From: Rapana venosa
Taxonomy: Eukaryota; Mollusca; Gastropoda; Neogastropoda; Muricidae
Length of the DNA stretch: 64,000 bases
Direction: 5' to 3'
NCBI GenBank assembly: GCA_028751875.1
Contig: CM054157.1
Coordinates: 1,444,246-1,508,245, forward strand
This document shows positions 1-11,700 of this stretch, one piece after another (the stretch's first letter is position 1; each line of letters begins with the position of its first letter). A program made the position numbers and the translations under genes. The notes below the pieces were generated by a model. It was not told the DNA's origin, did no database searches, and saw nothing but the letters and a program-made list of their open reading frames with translations.

Positions 1-940
1 CCTAACTGCAGCATTTCCTTCCTCCTCTTCCTCGTAGTCGTTTAATATCGGACTCACTTAACAATTCTCATTCAAATGTTTCTACTTCCAAGACAATAAC
101 ATTCAATTTATGGTCTCGCTAATCAGATGAATCATCTGCTACTAAAGAAAACGCCATTTTTTTCCACCACGCTGCACCATTGAAAAGCATTCCGGTCGCT
201 GGCTGTTATTTCTTCCTTCCCTCCCCACTACACGCATGTTAGTGGTCTAAATTTATCACTGGCATCCTCTGACACCCTCCCTGCATCGCCCCACCAATTT
301 TCAGACACATAGTGTGAAAATCACGAGATCTGTGTGTGATGGAAAAGTACTGCCCACATGGGCAGCACCAACTGTCGGCTGCGGTCGTATTGGAATCTAG
401 CGGCAGCCTCCATTACTGTCGGCTGCGGCCGGATCAGGGACAAGAGGGTTAAGCGCAGCATCCCAATGATTTTGCAGGATGAAAGGAGCTGCCAGTCAAT
501 CAGTCATACACCTGTACCAATGACACTCCTACTGAAATTAAATCTGCACATGATGAAACATCTAAACACCCTATACACTCACATCAAATAATTATACAGA
601 TTGTTCCAATGACATACACCTTTACATCAAGGAGCTAATGATAGCAGTATATATACTAAAGCAATTTCTATTGTCAATAATTTTTAAAATATCAAAAAGC
701 CTTAGCCTCTTGTAATATAGTTATGGTAGTATGCATACCTGAATCTATGTACCTATCATTATATGAGCTTCAAAATTCATTTATTACTAGTTAACATTTC
801 TCTGAGAATATTCACATGTTAGTAATAGAAGTCTACTAAAAATATTAAAAAACCCACAACATGAAAACTGCTAGAGCTGTTGCCTCAATATACACAACAA
901 TGATCTGATTTCGGGTCTATTCATTCACAGAACTAATGCC
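1..940. other. Left-edge non-coding stretch, presumed OXSM intron
   Basis: I see no coding exon, RNA gene or clear transposon here. The stretch is AT-rich from about 560 to 900. Because OXSM runs right to left and its third exon is not recognisable here, this is most simply intron 2 of OXSM. A small ORF at 358-591 has no recognisable domain. Confidence 0.5.
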
Positions 941-944
941 TGAC

Positions 945-1145
945 CTGTCCTTTCACGCTCTCTTTCATTCTCGGGTTTCCATCCTGCCAAGGTCAAGGCC
1001 TCTTCAGCAGCAGCCAGAGCAAAAGCAGCAGCCAAGGTCACGCCGCGGTTGTTTGACTTGGGCACCACGCGCTGGTAGCTGAACTGGTCCGGGCCATCCC
1101 CACAAGGAACCTGCCCCACCACTTGACAGGGGATCCCTTCATAAC
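945..1145 (-). CDS. OXSM: OXSM exon 2 (mitochondrial 3-oxoacyl-ACP synthase, partial gene)
   Basis: This is the second coding exon, 201 nt, of the mitochondrial beta-ketoacyl-ACP synthase, which condenses malonyl-ACP with the growing acyl chain in mitochondrial type II fatty-acid synthesis. It enters in phase 1 after an acceptor ending CTGCAG and leaves through ACAG|GTCAGG. Joined to exon 1 it continues the N-terminal thiolase-fold half: a G-Y-E-G-I-P-C stretch, then a Q-F-S-Y-Q-R segment, an alanine-rich helix and G-W-K-P-E, in the same order as the animal OXSM N-terminus. The active-site Cys and the two His lie in later exons left of the window, so catalysis cannot be judged. Two extra copies of the acceptor lie just upstream in a 32-bp tandem repeat. 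Confidence 0.85.
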
Positions 1146-1232
1146 CTGCAGTGAGATAGACAGTGTCTGTTCATAACCTGCAGTGAGAAAGACAGTGTCT
1201 GTTCATAACCTGCAGTGAGAAAGACAGTGTTG
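1141..1232. repeat. 32-bp tandem repeat covering the OXSM exon 2 acceptor
   Basis: Three near-identical copies start at 1141, 1173 and 1205. Each contains the exon's first eight bases (GTTATGAA on the minus strand) and the CTGCAG acceptor. Acceptor AGs therefore fall at 1146-1147 (the one giving the conserved protein), 1178-1179 and 1210-1211. Use of either upstream AG would add 32 or 64 nt and break the frame. Confidence 0.85.
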
Positions 1233-1263
1233 ACATGAACGGATTGTCCTAGTCACACACACA

Positions 1264-1272
1264 TGCATGTAT

Positions 1273-1316
<44 letters not shown>

Positions 1317-1610
1317 CACACACACACACACACGCACACATGCATGTATGCACACACACACAGTACACACACACACGCACATGCATGCGCACACACCAGC
1401 ACAGACACACATGGCTTACACACACACAGACACACATGACTTGATGAAAAAAGCAATTGCATTGCTTATTCAATGTACCGTCTGAAAATAAGTTTGATTT
1501 TTTGTTTGACTTTCACACACACAGTGACATGCACAGTGACACACACACACAGTGACACACACAGTGACACACACACACACGAACACACACACACACAGAG
1601 TTTGGGCAAT
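1264..1610. repeat. (CA)n microsatellite cluster
   Basis: Compound (AC)n tracts with CATG interruptions run from about 1264 to 1430 and again from 1514 to 1600 inside OXSM intron 1. They produce long meaningless Cys-Val and Thr-His reading frames. Confidence 0.95.
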
Positions 1611-2035
1611 TAATAGAATTACGATTTTAGTGAAAAACAATAAGAGAGCAATTATGATATGTTAGGTCATAAATATCTGGGTTAAAAAAATTATTTTCCT
1701 TATTCATTGTGTTTTATTAAAACATAGATTAACACTGTCTTTTGAATGCTTTTATAAGTCAATGTTCTTTTTTTTGTGAGGGCAGGATGAAAAACTGTGG
1801 TGTAAACTGAATCTTTTATCCTCAATAATGGTCATTTTGACTTGACTTGAGACACACACACACATATGAAAAAAAAAGAATCTATGACTTTGTTTTATTA
1901 AAGTGCATCAACCTCCACACCCAGAGGCCTGATCATGGTGCTGAGGGAGACCCAAACAATGGAAAGGGTGATGGGATTAGATGGGAGAGGGGGCAGGAAA
2001 AAACAATATATCCCATACACATGTATGAAAACAGC

Positions 2036-2117
2036 CACACACACACACACACACACACACCACACACACACACACACACACTGCCTGTTTTAACACACAC
2101 ACACACACACACACACC
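2036..2117. repeat. (CA)n microsatellite
   Basis: Three adjacent (AC)n runs sit directly upstream of a SINE copy in OXSM intron 1. Confidence 0.95.
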
Positions 2118-2120
2118 CTT

Positions 2121-2335
2121 CATGAGACTATAAACTGAGGCCCCTGTGCAACCCATGCAGAACATCTTGCGAACACATGAAATCCTGTTCCGCTTTTCTT
2201 AAGAGTAGGCCATTGTGCGCCAGTGGGAACAGATGGACAGAATTTACAAATGTAAAAAAGCACATAAGTGCTTATTCCATTATCCTCGATATAAAAGAAT
2301 AAAATAAATAAATGAATAAAATAAAATAACACACA
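2121..2335 (+). mobile_element. SINE family A copy, 5'-truncated
   Basis: This is the 3' two thirds of a family repeated many times in the window. It shows the 'gagactataaac' block, the 'gagtaggccattgtg' block, 'gcttattccattatcctcg' and an A-rich tail of AATAAA-type units. The tRNA-like head is missing in this copy. Confidence 0.75.
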
Positions 2336-2466
2336 CACACACCAAAAGTACCACTTAAAAAAAAAAAAATTTTTAACCCTTTCTACAAAATGCAATCGGC
2401 CAATCCCACACAATGAAATTGTCAACATCTGTCTTTATTAATTTATGAATGGATACAGCGGCTTAC

Positions 2467-2638
2467 CCTTTCCTTCAACCTTCCTAAGGCCGCATTGACC
2501 TTGCAGCAGACGATTCCAAACAGTTTCCACTCCAACCCCCAGACAGCTTACAAGGCCCAAGCCAGTGATAACCACTCGACGCTTTCTGGAGGTTGACAAA
2601 CGCCTAACAGTACTTACTGATAAATTTGCCATTCTCAC
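2467..2638 (-). CDS. OXSM: OXSM exon 1 (start of mitochondrial 3-oxoacyl-ACP synthase)
   Basis: First coding exon of OXSM. Translation starts at 2638 (a second Met is two codons on) with a short Arg/Ser-rich leader of about 18 residues that looks like a mitochondrial targeting peptide. [11 protein letters not shown] then follows, the conserved first beta strand of KAS II/OXSM enzymes, and [11 protein letters not shown]. The exon ends at 2467 with a good donor (AAGG|GTAAGC) in phase 1, which joins exon 2 to give G-Y-E-G-I-P without a break. The known role of the family is mitochondrial fatty-acid and lipoic-acid precursor synthesis. The gene is divergent from the WD40 gene, with 453 bp between the two start codons. 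About 124 codons of an expected 450 or so lie in the window. Confidence 0.88.
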
Positions 2639-3091
2639 GTTCTTCTTGTATCCATGAAGGTAGATTTTGTGAACGCTCTGGCTATTTTCTGACAGAAAAA
2701 TCGGGCAAAAATTAAAGAACTTGTTTCAGTCAAAGAGAAATCGAATCTAGAAGAGAACCATGTTGCAGGCTCGCAGTGAAGGCTTTTCCTTGTCCACTCT
2801 TTTATTTCCACTTTTGTCGCTGTAATGGATATTAGACTACACCTTGCCCAATCAGTTAAATTATGTGTAATTTTAAAGTAAAGAAAACTAATAAATAGAT
2901 ATTTATTTCAGCAAGTTTTTTTTTCAGAATTACACTCCGGTACTATTCTGACTGAAATAGTTTACTTGGAGGCAAGGAGACGGGAAACCGGTAATTTCGA
3001 GTCTGTGGTTAGACGTAAATCAACAGATTACCGAACACGTTTGTGCTTCAATATCACAAGTCGCAAGACTGTGAACACGTTTTGAGTCAAA
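2639..3091. promoter_or_regulatory. Divergent promoter interval, OXSM / WD40 gene
   Basis: The two start codons point away from each other across 453 bp. No repeat or ORF occupies the interval, so it should hold both 5' UTRs and a shared or back-to-back promoter. I see no convincing TATA box at a suitable place for either gene. Confidence 0.55.
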
Positions 3092-3207
3092 ATGAGTGTG
3101 TTATCAATAGATCAGCTTTCACATAGGAGCGAAGACAGTGACTTCAGCTTCAAGACTGGAAAAAGTGGACCGTACCTGGAAGGCAACTTGAAATTGATAG
3201 ACACCAT
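3092..3207 (+). CDS. WD40 gene exon 1
   Basis: It starts at ATG 3092 in the context AAAATGA and encodes 38 codons plus two bases, acidic and Ser-rich, ending L-K-L-I-D-T. The donor is AT|GTGAGT. Phase 2 is completed by the first base of exon 2 to give Ile. The start is chosen because no upstream in-frame ATG is needed and the exon fits the divergent promoter. Confidence 0.78.
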
Positions 3208-5626
3208 GTGAGTGTTCAAAGTAATTTTGTGGTAGCGTTGTGTAGTTGCACTGTTGTTTGTGGTTGTGGTATCATTAATGGTACATACTTACAGCAGAGT
3301 AGTTGTGGTGGTGATGGAACAACAGAGGAAGATTATTTTGCTCAGAGGATGGATGCCAAAAAACAAAACAAAACAAAACAAAAAAAGGGGGGGGGGGGGG
3401 GGGAGGGGAGGTACCATTTATTTTTTTAGGTTGTCGTCGAGACATCAGCATGAGTTTTTCCCATCAATTATTCAAAATATTCGTTTCAGACAGCCGTAAC
3501 AATGCGTATGCTATTTTGTCAGATCAAATAGGAGTATAATCAAAATGTTGGCTGAACAAGGCAGTCCAGTAGATGATGATGATGGAGCAGTAGTAGAAGT
3601 AGTAGTAGTAGTGGTGGTGGTGGTGGTGGTGGTGTAGGTGTAGGTGTAGGGGCTTATTCAAGCCCATCATCCTCATGACTTATTGCATGTCCCATCCATA
3701 ATGATTGGGTTAAAAAAAATTATATATTTTTTTACACTGATTCCTCTTCAAAGGATGCTAATTTATCATTGATCAAATGTTTACTCAAACACCCCCCCAA
3801 AAAAAACAACAACAACAAACCCCAACAACAACAGAACAACAACAACAAAACTGTAAAGTTGTCATTGCTGTCCAGAAGATTCTTGAATTTGTTAACTCTC
3901 AGAGGACGGCTGTCCGCTATAGCGGATCGGTGTAAAGCCACGGTTTCGAACGACTCGCCGCTATAGCGGATTTGCTTTTTGCAGATTTTTCATGTGTCGG
4001 CCGCATGATACTATGACTTGTGCAGCTCAACATAGCTTCGTTAGCCTGTCCAACGTCGAATGCAGTGCATTGTCGGGTGATTCCGTGTGTTCCGAGCTCA
4101 TTGTTTGCAGTTGTAGAGAGTAGCCGACATGCCCAGCATGTTTGCATATGTGTCAGAAGCAAAATAGAAGGGATCAGATTAGGTCTCCATGACCGGCGTT
4201 TTACTAAAGTGAGAGCTTCAATTTTTATATATGTACTAACCCAGTATGTTATACATAAGTTCAGAACATTTCATTTTCTTACTATGTGTTACGTATTTTT
4301 TATGATTTTTTTTACTAACCATTACAAATGGGCCGTCTGTGGGGGAAAGCAAGGGAGAGAATTGGCCATCCCGAGTGAGTTAATATTGTTGATGATCCTC
4401 ATCATTGTGACAACTGATATAATATGGGTATTTGTTTTCATTCTTTGTTTCTTGTCTGTTCTGAAACTTTCTATCATCACTGATGATGTATGTGATTATT
4501 GTTTAGTGTTATAGATGAGATGATGATGAGAATACCTTTAGAATTTAAAGACACCCCCCCCCCCCCCTCCCCAAGAAACACAGAAACAAAATAGAAAAAG
4601 ACAAATTGACAAGCACACCTCCCCCCCCCCCAAAAAAAAAAAAATTCAAGTTTCTTGCTAGACAAAACCTAGGATCTTGACCTAACTGAAGTGACTAATG
4701 AGCTGCACAACTGCCATAGTTCTGTCAGGTTGTCTCAGAAGTGCAAAAAGAGAAGGTGTTTTTTCATAAAAATTCAGGCCCAACCAAAAAGAAAAAAAAA
4801 ATCGTAGTGCAGCATCAGATAGTAACAAACATGTTCAGGATAAAAGGCTTCAGCATATAGGGTAAAAATAAACCTCAGGCAATGAAGTAATATGGTCTGG
4901 AACAGTTTAATTCACAGAAAAATATTCTGATAGTCTCCTAAGGATCAACTATCAAGTTATAATACAAGGGTGAATCCCACAGACAATTGTAACTCTGTGT
5001 CAGTTTCTTTTGTTATTATGAATCATAGAGTTAAAAACAGAAAAGAAAAAAGATTTTTTTTTTTTAAGTTGCTGTTTGTGTGTGTTGGAACACAGTTCTG
5101 CTGACAAGGACTAGATTTGTTCAAGTGTTAGGAGTCTGCTAAGGGTGAAACAGTTGTCACTTGCTTTTGATCCTGTTTACAAATAGAAGTCTTCTTCATG
5201 AGAGTGTGTTCTTTAGTTTAATGCCGTCCACATGCGAATTCTAAAAAACCTTATCACCAATCAGAAACATTGAATTATAAAGTATCTTTCAGAAACCAGT
5301 AAAGCAAACTTTCCGGTCAAATTCAGCAGTGCCTGTGGATTACTATAAGCTGATGAGGTCATAGAGGAACACTGATAACAGTTGATTCTGTGAAAGATAA
5401 GTATTCCTGAAACATTCTTTTTTATTTTTTATTTAGATAGATAACAGACAGACATATAGGGAGACAGACATACAGGCAGACTGACATACAGACAGACAAA
5501 TAAATAAGATAGATAAACAGACAGGTAGACCAATTAACTGTTAGTGATAGAGATAAACAGAGACAGACTGAAGGGGGTGGGGTGGGTGAGAGCAATAGAC
5601 ATTTCACACACACCCATGCATGCGTG

Positions 5627-5657
<31 letters not shown>

Positions 5658-5830
5658 GCACAGATAAACACAGACAGACAGACAGACAGACACACACCTG
5701 CACAGATAGACACAGACACACAGACATACAGATAGATACACAAACAACACACACTCACTCACTCACTCACTCACTCACTCACACACACACACACACACAC
5801 ACCCACACCCACACACACACAACACACACA

Positions 5831-5887
<57 letters not shown>

Positions 5888-6948
5888 GGCCTTCTGTCAG
5901 CACTGAAAGAGATGGAGTGCCTGTTGCAGTAATCTGCACTGTGTGCATTGTGTGCTGAAGAGAACTCCACCATTTGTCAGTGTCAGGGTCCAGTTTATCT
6001 TGTTCTCAAGATTTGTTTATCCCGCTATTTGAAAGGCACTATGGCCAACTGATAAAGACCAGTTGACTTCAGTCCTGTGGGTCCATGAAGTCATGGATTT
6101 GAATTTCAACAGCCGTATCTGGTGAATTAAGGATGCAAAATTTGAGTCTCTCAGGTCAGCTCAAAGTGCAGACTTGCTAGCCTCTTAATTACCTTTGTTT
6201 AGATACAGAAGATCAAATATGCACAATGTTAAAGATCCCCCTATTCATGTCAGTATCTGATGCGTTACAGCAGCATGAACATAAAAAGTATGCATTCTGT
6301 ACCCAAAAAAAAGCTGCTCTGAAGTTGGAATGTGTTGATTGAGGGCAAACATTCTGTAGAGTTATGAGCACAAGAAAAGACCAGGCTCAATAAGGAAACA
6401 CAGAGAAGGGAAGAAAATATCTTTATCTGCTTAAAACTCACTTCATCCAAATGTTTCTGATCAGAAATGTTCATAACACAGCTGTTTCATACAAATACTT
6501 CCAATTAGGAATTTGATATTGTGATTTTTCTTTTGCACTAGGTAAGGGATTGTAATAATATTATATGCTAATAACAGATTTTCTGGTCAATTTTTCTGTA
6601 TACAATACATACATGTATGTAGGAAACCTGATCAACACCACCACTCCTCACTCCTCACTTTGCAGATGTGTACATCACCTCAAGATTATCAATCCACCAA
6701 GTTGACCTCAATCTTCAAGTCGTAAAAGACCAATGGTATTATGGCTATCACCTGCTTCTATTGCAATGTCAGGTTCTCTTTGTGTCACCAGTACAATAGA
6801 GCTTTCAGTGTTTTATTCCATACAAATCTTTTCCCATTCATTGTATAGTGCTTTTACAAGATCTATTGTGAGAATTTGGTATTCAATCTGTTTACAGTAT
6901 ATGGGTTGCATTCAAAGCTTCAAGACAGTCCTGGCTTCTGTTCTATAA

Positions 6949-6980
<32 letters not shown>

Positions 6981-7003
6981 TCACATATTGTATGTGTGCA
7001 TAG

Positions 7004-7037
<34 letters not shown>

Positions 7038-7047
7038 ACACACACAC

Positions 7048-7096
<49 letters not shown>

Positions 7097-8698
7097 TTCT
7101 CCCCCAACAATAAGCATGTGGAGTGTTTTGAGTTCATGACATCTGATATCAGCACCCAGAGCTGGCAAGAACTGAACCTTACAACGGACACTTGGCAAAA
7201 ACAAGAGTTTTCTTTTACCACCATGATAGTATGGCTGCCAGTGTGTTGACTCAGGGGAAGTAGATCAGGCCAAGTGGAGACAATGGGATCTTATGTCAAC
7301 AGTCTTGCTTTAAGAGTACATGACATCTGTCGTTTTTTTTCCTTCTTGTTTTGTTGTTGTTGTTTTTCCTCAGCTAGAGCATAAAGGTTCACTAATGGGG
7401 ATATTTTTTATTTTTGTGACCCCCCCCCCCCTCCCAACAATTAAATTTAAGGTAGCCACATTCCAACTTTGGGAATACAGTTAGAAATTGGGTCTGTCAA
7501 CTTTTCCTAGGACAGTCGGGATGTGTGTTCAGGTGAAGTTTGTTTTTTGGACATGCGCTAGTTTGTAAGCACACAGGTCTGACTGATTTAGAGTCTTCCC
7601 TAAAAGCACTTGACATTCAGTTTGGTTTTCCCATCAAACTGGGAAGAAAGGGAAATGTTGGGAATCAAACCCAGAATCTCACAGTTTACTTGTTAGGCAG
7701 GTGAATGCCTATACTGCCAGCCACATTCCTTTCTAGATCTATTGTTTGATTACCAACACAACCTTAACTGGTTTTGGTTGTTGGATGGAATTTTTATACT
7801 CTTTCATGTTGACATTATTATGCATAAAATGATAGTGTGTGTGTGCATGCGCATGTGTGCACGCATGCGTGTAAATGCACTTTATGTGTACACTTCCCTC
7901 TCCCCTTTCCTAGGAATGAAGATAATGTGTAAACAATGAGATTGAAACATGGCCAGAAAGATAGCAGCTCCTTCAGTGTAAATATTGACTGGTGGGAACT
8001 GTGCTTCATGTAGATTGTGAGGAAAGAGAAAATGCCTAGTGTTTCCAAAGTGTGAACCAGTCATACTCTGTAGAGGGAAACTAGGAAGAAGCAATACAAA
8101 GTTCTTTAACAGGTTTCCATATTTTTACTTGGCATCCATCATCTCCTTACATGAACTACCTACTCCTGTACAAATATTTGCATGTGCACATACACATTTG
8201 CATTTATACATGCACACACGCACACATGTATGCACACATGCACATGCATGCAGGCACATCCCCCCCCCCCCCCCCACACACACACACTCACTCACTCACT
8301 CACTCACTCACATGGAATGGCCTGGTGGTTAGCTTGATTGCTAGTGATTTTCTGACCTGAGTTCAATTCCCGTTCAAGAGGATTTTTTGTCTGGAGCTAA
8401 CATCAGTGCTGACTCCACTCCCTCCAAAAGTCCTTCGGATGAGACTATAAACCAATGTCCCATATTGTGCTCACATTAATACCTGTTCTGCTTTTCAGAG
8501 GAGTAGGCCATTGTGTGCCGGTAGGAACGGATGACGAAATTTACAAAACTACATACACACGGGGACTGGATGTAAAAATGCACACAACTGCTTATTCCAT
8601 TATCCTTGAAATAAAGGAATAAATAAATAAATAAATAAAACTCACATGCTCACATACTGATACATAATACATACACACATTCACATGAGTGCACACTT

Positions 8699-8733
<35 letters not shown>

Positions 8734-11700
8734 ATCATTCAATGGTATAACAAATATGGAGGAAGCCCCCCACCCCCCACCCCCACAAAAAGCAACAAAA
8801 CAAACAAGAACAAAACAAAAACACAACAAAACAGCAAAACATATTTTAAATAAAACACCAACAGCAACAATCCAAAATACAACTAGAACAAGCTTATAGT
8901 TAAACTACTTCCCAATGTGGGATGTGTCAATGACCTGATCCTTGGAGCCAAAACACTTGACCACACAGAACAACAGCCATAGGTCCAGTTGACTGTTGTT
9001 AAATATGAACAGTGTTAAGTACACATGCAGATCTAGTTAACAGGCAACACCAACAAAAAAAAGTAGAAAAAAAAGCCAGAACAAGTACCAGTGCATTTGC
9101 GTACTGTATGTATACACTGGTTAAATATTTGCTATACAATTTTTAATAGATTTTCTTCTCCCCCCCCCCCCCCCCTCCCTTTAAAAAAACAAAACTTACT
9201 GGCTAATCCCCTTCAAAGCCCAAGCTGTGCAAGAATGCAGGCAAGCAGGCACGCATGCACACACACACACACCATTTAGTAGATGGGGTTATGGCCGGTA
9301 TGGAAAAAACAGGATTTATTGACACAATAAGCAACTAAAACTGGAGAAAAACAAATACAACATTGTTCTGCTGAGATAGTGATATGGTCAAATCTAGTTG
9401 TATTTAGTTAAATGGTTATTCAGAACATGAAAACATGCGGCACAGCTATCAGCATACATGAACTTTGATTTGTGCATTGATTTGTTTGCTTTACAAGATT
9501 CAGCACTGTATAAATACCATGCATTGTTATTATCATTAGGAACTTACTGGACCCAGCAAGTTTCTTCCCTGTTTTTTTCACAAGATCCTGTCCATTACAG
9601 TAGCAAAATAACAACAATTTCTTTTACCCTAATGAGATGCCGTGATGGTAAGGTGACAAACACACTTAACACACAGCCAGTCTAGCAAAATCTCTTCTGA
9701 TTGGGTACTTTTGTAAGAAAAATAGAACAGTGTAGATATAATTGTCTTATAACATCATTATGGTGTCTCACCTTGGTCCCTCAAAAAGACTTAAATTTCA
9801 CATTTCTGATGAGAAACATTTACATGAATGGAAACAGTTGTATGCTGAACAATTCCAAATGGGAATGTTTGGACAGAGTGAGTTAAAAGTAGCACAAGGG
9901 GCGGCATAGCCTAGTGGTTAGAATGTTGAGCTTGTGATCTGCCAGTGTGTGTGTGTTGGGGGGGGGGGGGGGGAGGGGCACTATAAGCTGTTAGCTTGTT
10001 GCTGCTTTTTTCTTTCTTCTTTTTTTGGGTCCATTCTGCAGCTAGAGATTTGAAGTTCACCGATAGTGAGATTTTTCATATAGACATTAATATCAAACTG
10101 GTTCTGTCACTTTTTTCATCCCTGAACAAGAGCTCCAAGGTTACCCAATAATGAGATCTTGCATACTATTTGCCCACCATTAAGGTAGCTGCATTCTAAC
10201 TTCATTTATGATGTCTAAACACAAAACCAGTACGTATGTGTTTATTTAAACTTTGTCATCTGTTCTTACCAGCTACAAATGCTTACTCTTCCAAAATGAG
10301 GGACTTTTTAAACTTGTGCTCAAGATGTTCTGAGTGTGTTCGCACATGAGACGTTGATCTATAGTCTCATCCAAAGTACTTTCAGGGGACTGGAGTTGGC
10401 ACTGATGGTGACTCCATAGGAAAAATCCTCTCAAATGGTGGTGGATCAGAAATAGGGGTAGCTCAAAAATGGTGGTGGTTCAAAAGTCCTCTCAAATGGT
10501 GGTGGTTCCAAAGTCCTCAGATGGTGGTGGTTCAAAAGTCCTCAGATGGTGGTGGTTCAAAAGTCCTCTCAAATGGTGGTGGTTCAAAAGTCCTCTCAAA
10601 CGGTGGTGGTTCCAAAGTCCTCAGATGGTGGTGGTTCAAAAGTCCTCAGATGGTGGTGGTTCAAAAGTCCTCTCAAATGGTGGTGGTTCAAAAGTCCTCT
10701 CAAATGGTGGTGGTTCAAAAGTCCTCAGATGGTGGTGGTTCAAAAGTCCTCAGATGGTGGTGGTTCAAAAGTCCTCTCAAATGGTGGTGGCTCAAAAAAC
10801 CTCTCAGATGGTTGTGGTTCAAAAGTCCTCAGATGGTGGTGGCTCAAAAGTCCTCTCAAACGGTGGTGGTTCAAAAGTCCTCTCAAACAGTGGTGGCTCA
10901 AAAGTCCTCTCAAACAGTGGTGGCTCAAAAGACCTCTCAAACGGTGGTGGTTCAATACTCCTCTCAAATGGTGGTGGTTCAAAAGTCCTCTCCAATGGTG
11001 GTGGTTCAAAAGTCCTCTCCAATGGTGGTGCTTCAAAAGTCCTCTCAGATGGTTGTGGTTCAAAAGTCCTCTCAGATGGTTGTGGTTCAAAAGTCCTCTC
11101 AGATGGTTGTGGTTCAACAGTCCTCTCCAATGGTGGTGGTTCAAAAGTCCTCTCAGATGGTTGTGGTTCAAAAGTCCTCCCCAATGGTGGTGGTTCAAAA
11201 GTCCTCTCAGATGGTTGTGGTTCAAAAGTCCTCTCCAATGGTGGTGGTTCAAAAGTCCTCTCCAATGGTGGTGGTTCAAAAGTCCTCCCCAATGGTGGTG
11301 GTTCAAAAGTCCTCTCAGATGGTTGTGGTTCAAAAGTCCTCTCCAATGGTGGTGGTTCAAAAGTCCTCTCCAATGGTGGTGGTTCAAAAGTCCTCTCCAA
11401 TGGTGGTGGTTCAAAAGTCCTCTCCAATGGTGGTGGTTCAAAAGTCCTCTCAGATGGTTGTGGTTCAAAAGTCCTCTCCAATGGTGGTGGTTCAAAAGTC
11501 CTCTCAGATGGTTGTGGTTTAAAAGTCCTCTCCAATGGTGGTGCTTCAAAAGTCCTCTCCAATGGTGGTGGTTCAAAAGTCCTCTCAGATGGTTGTGGTT
11601 CAAAAGTCCTCTCAAACAGTGGTGGCTCAAAAGTCCTCTCAAACAGTGGTGGCTCAAAAGACCTCTCAAACGGTGGTGGTTCAATACTCCTCTCAAATGG

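Noticed and set aside
1257..1420. Possible CRISPR-like array in regularly interrupted CA repeats
   Set aside because: Interruptions are irregular, there are no unique spacers, and the context is an animal intron.
1203..1473. Overlapping Cys-Val-rich minus-strand ORFs
   Set aside because: (CA)n microsatellite translations.
4020..4514. A 164-codon plus-strand ORF
   Set aside because: It lies largely in the TTAA-bounded element in an intron. Hydrophobic low-complexity end, no recognisable domain.
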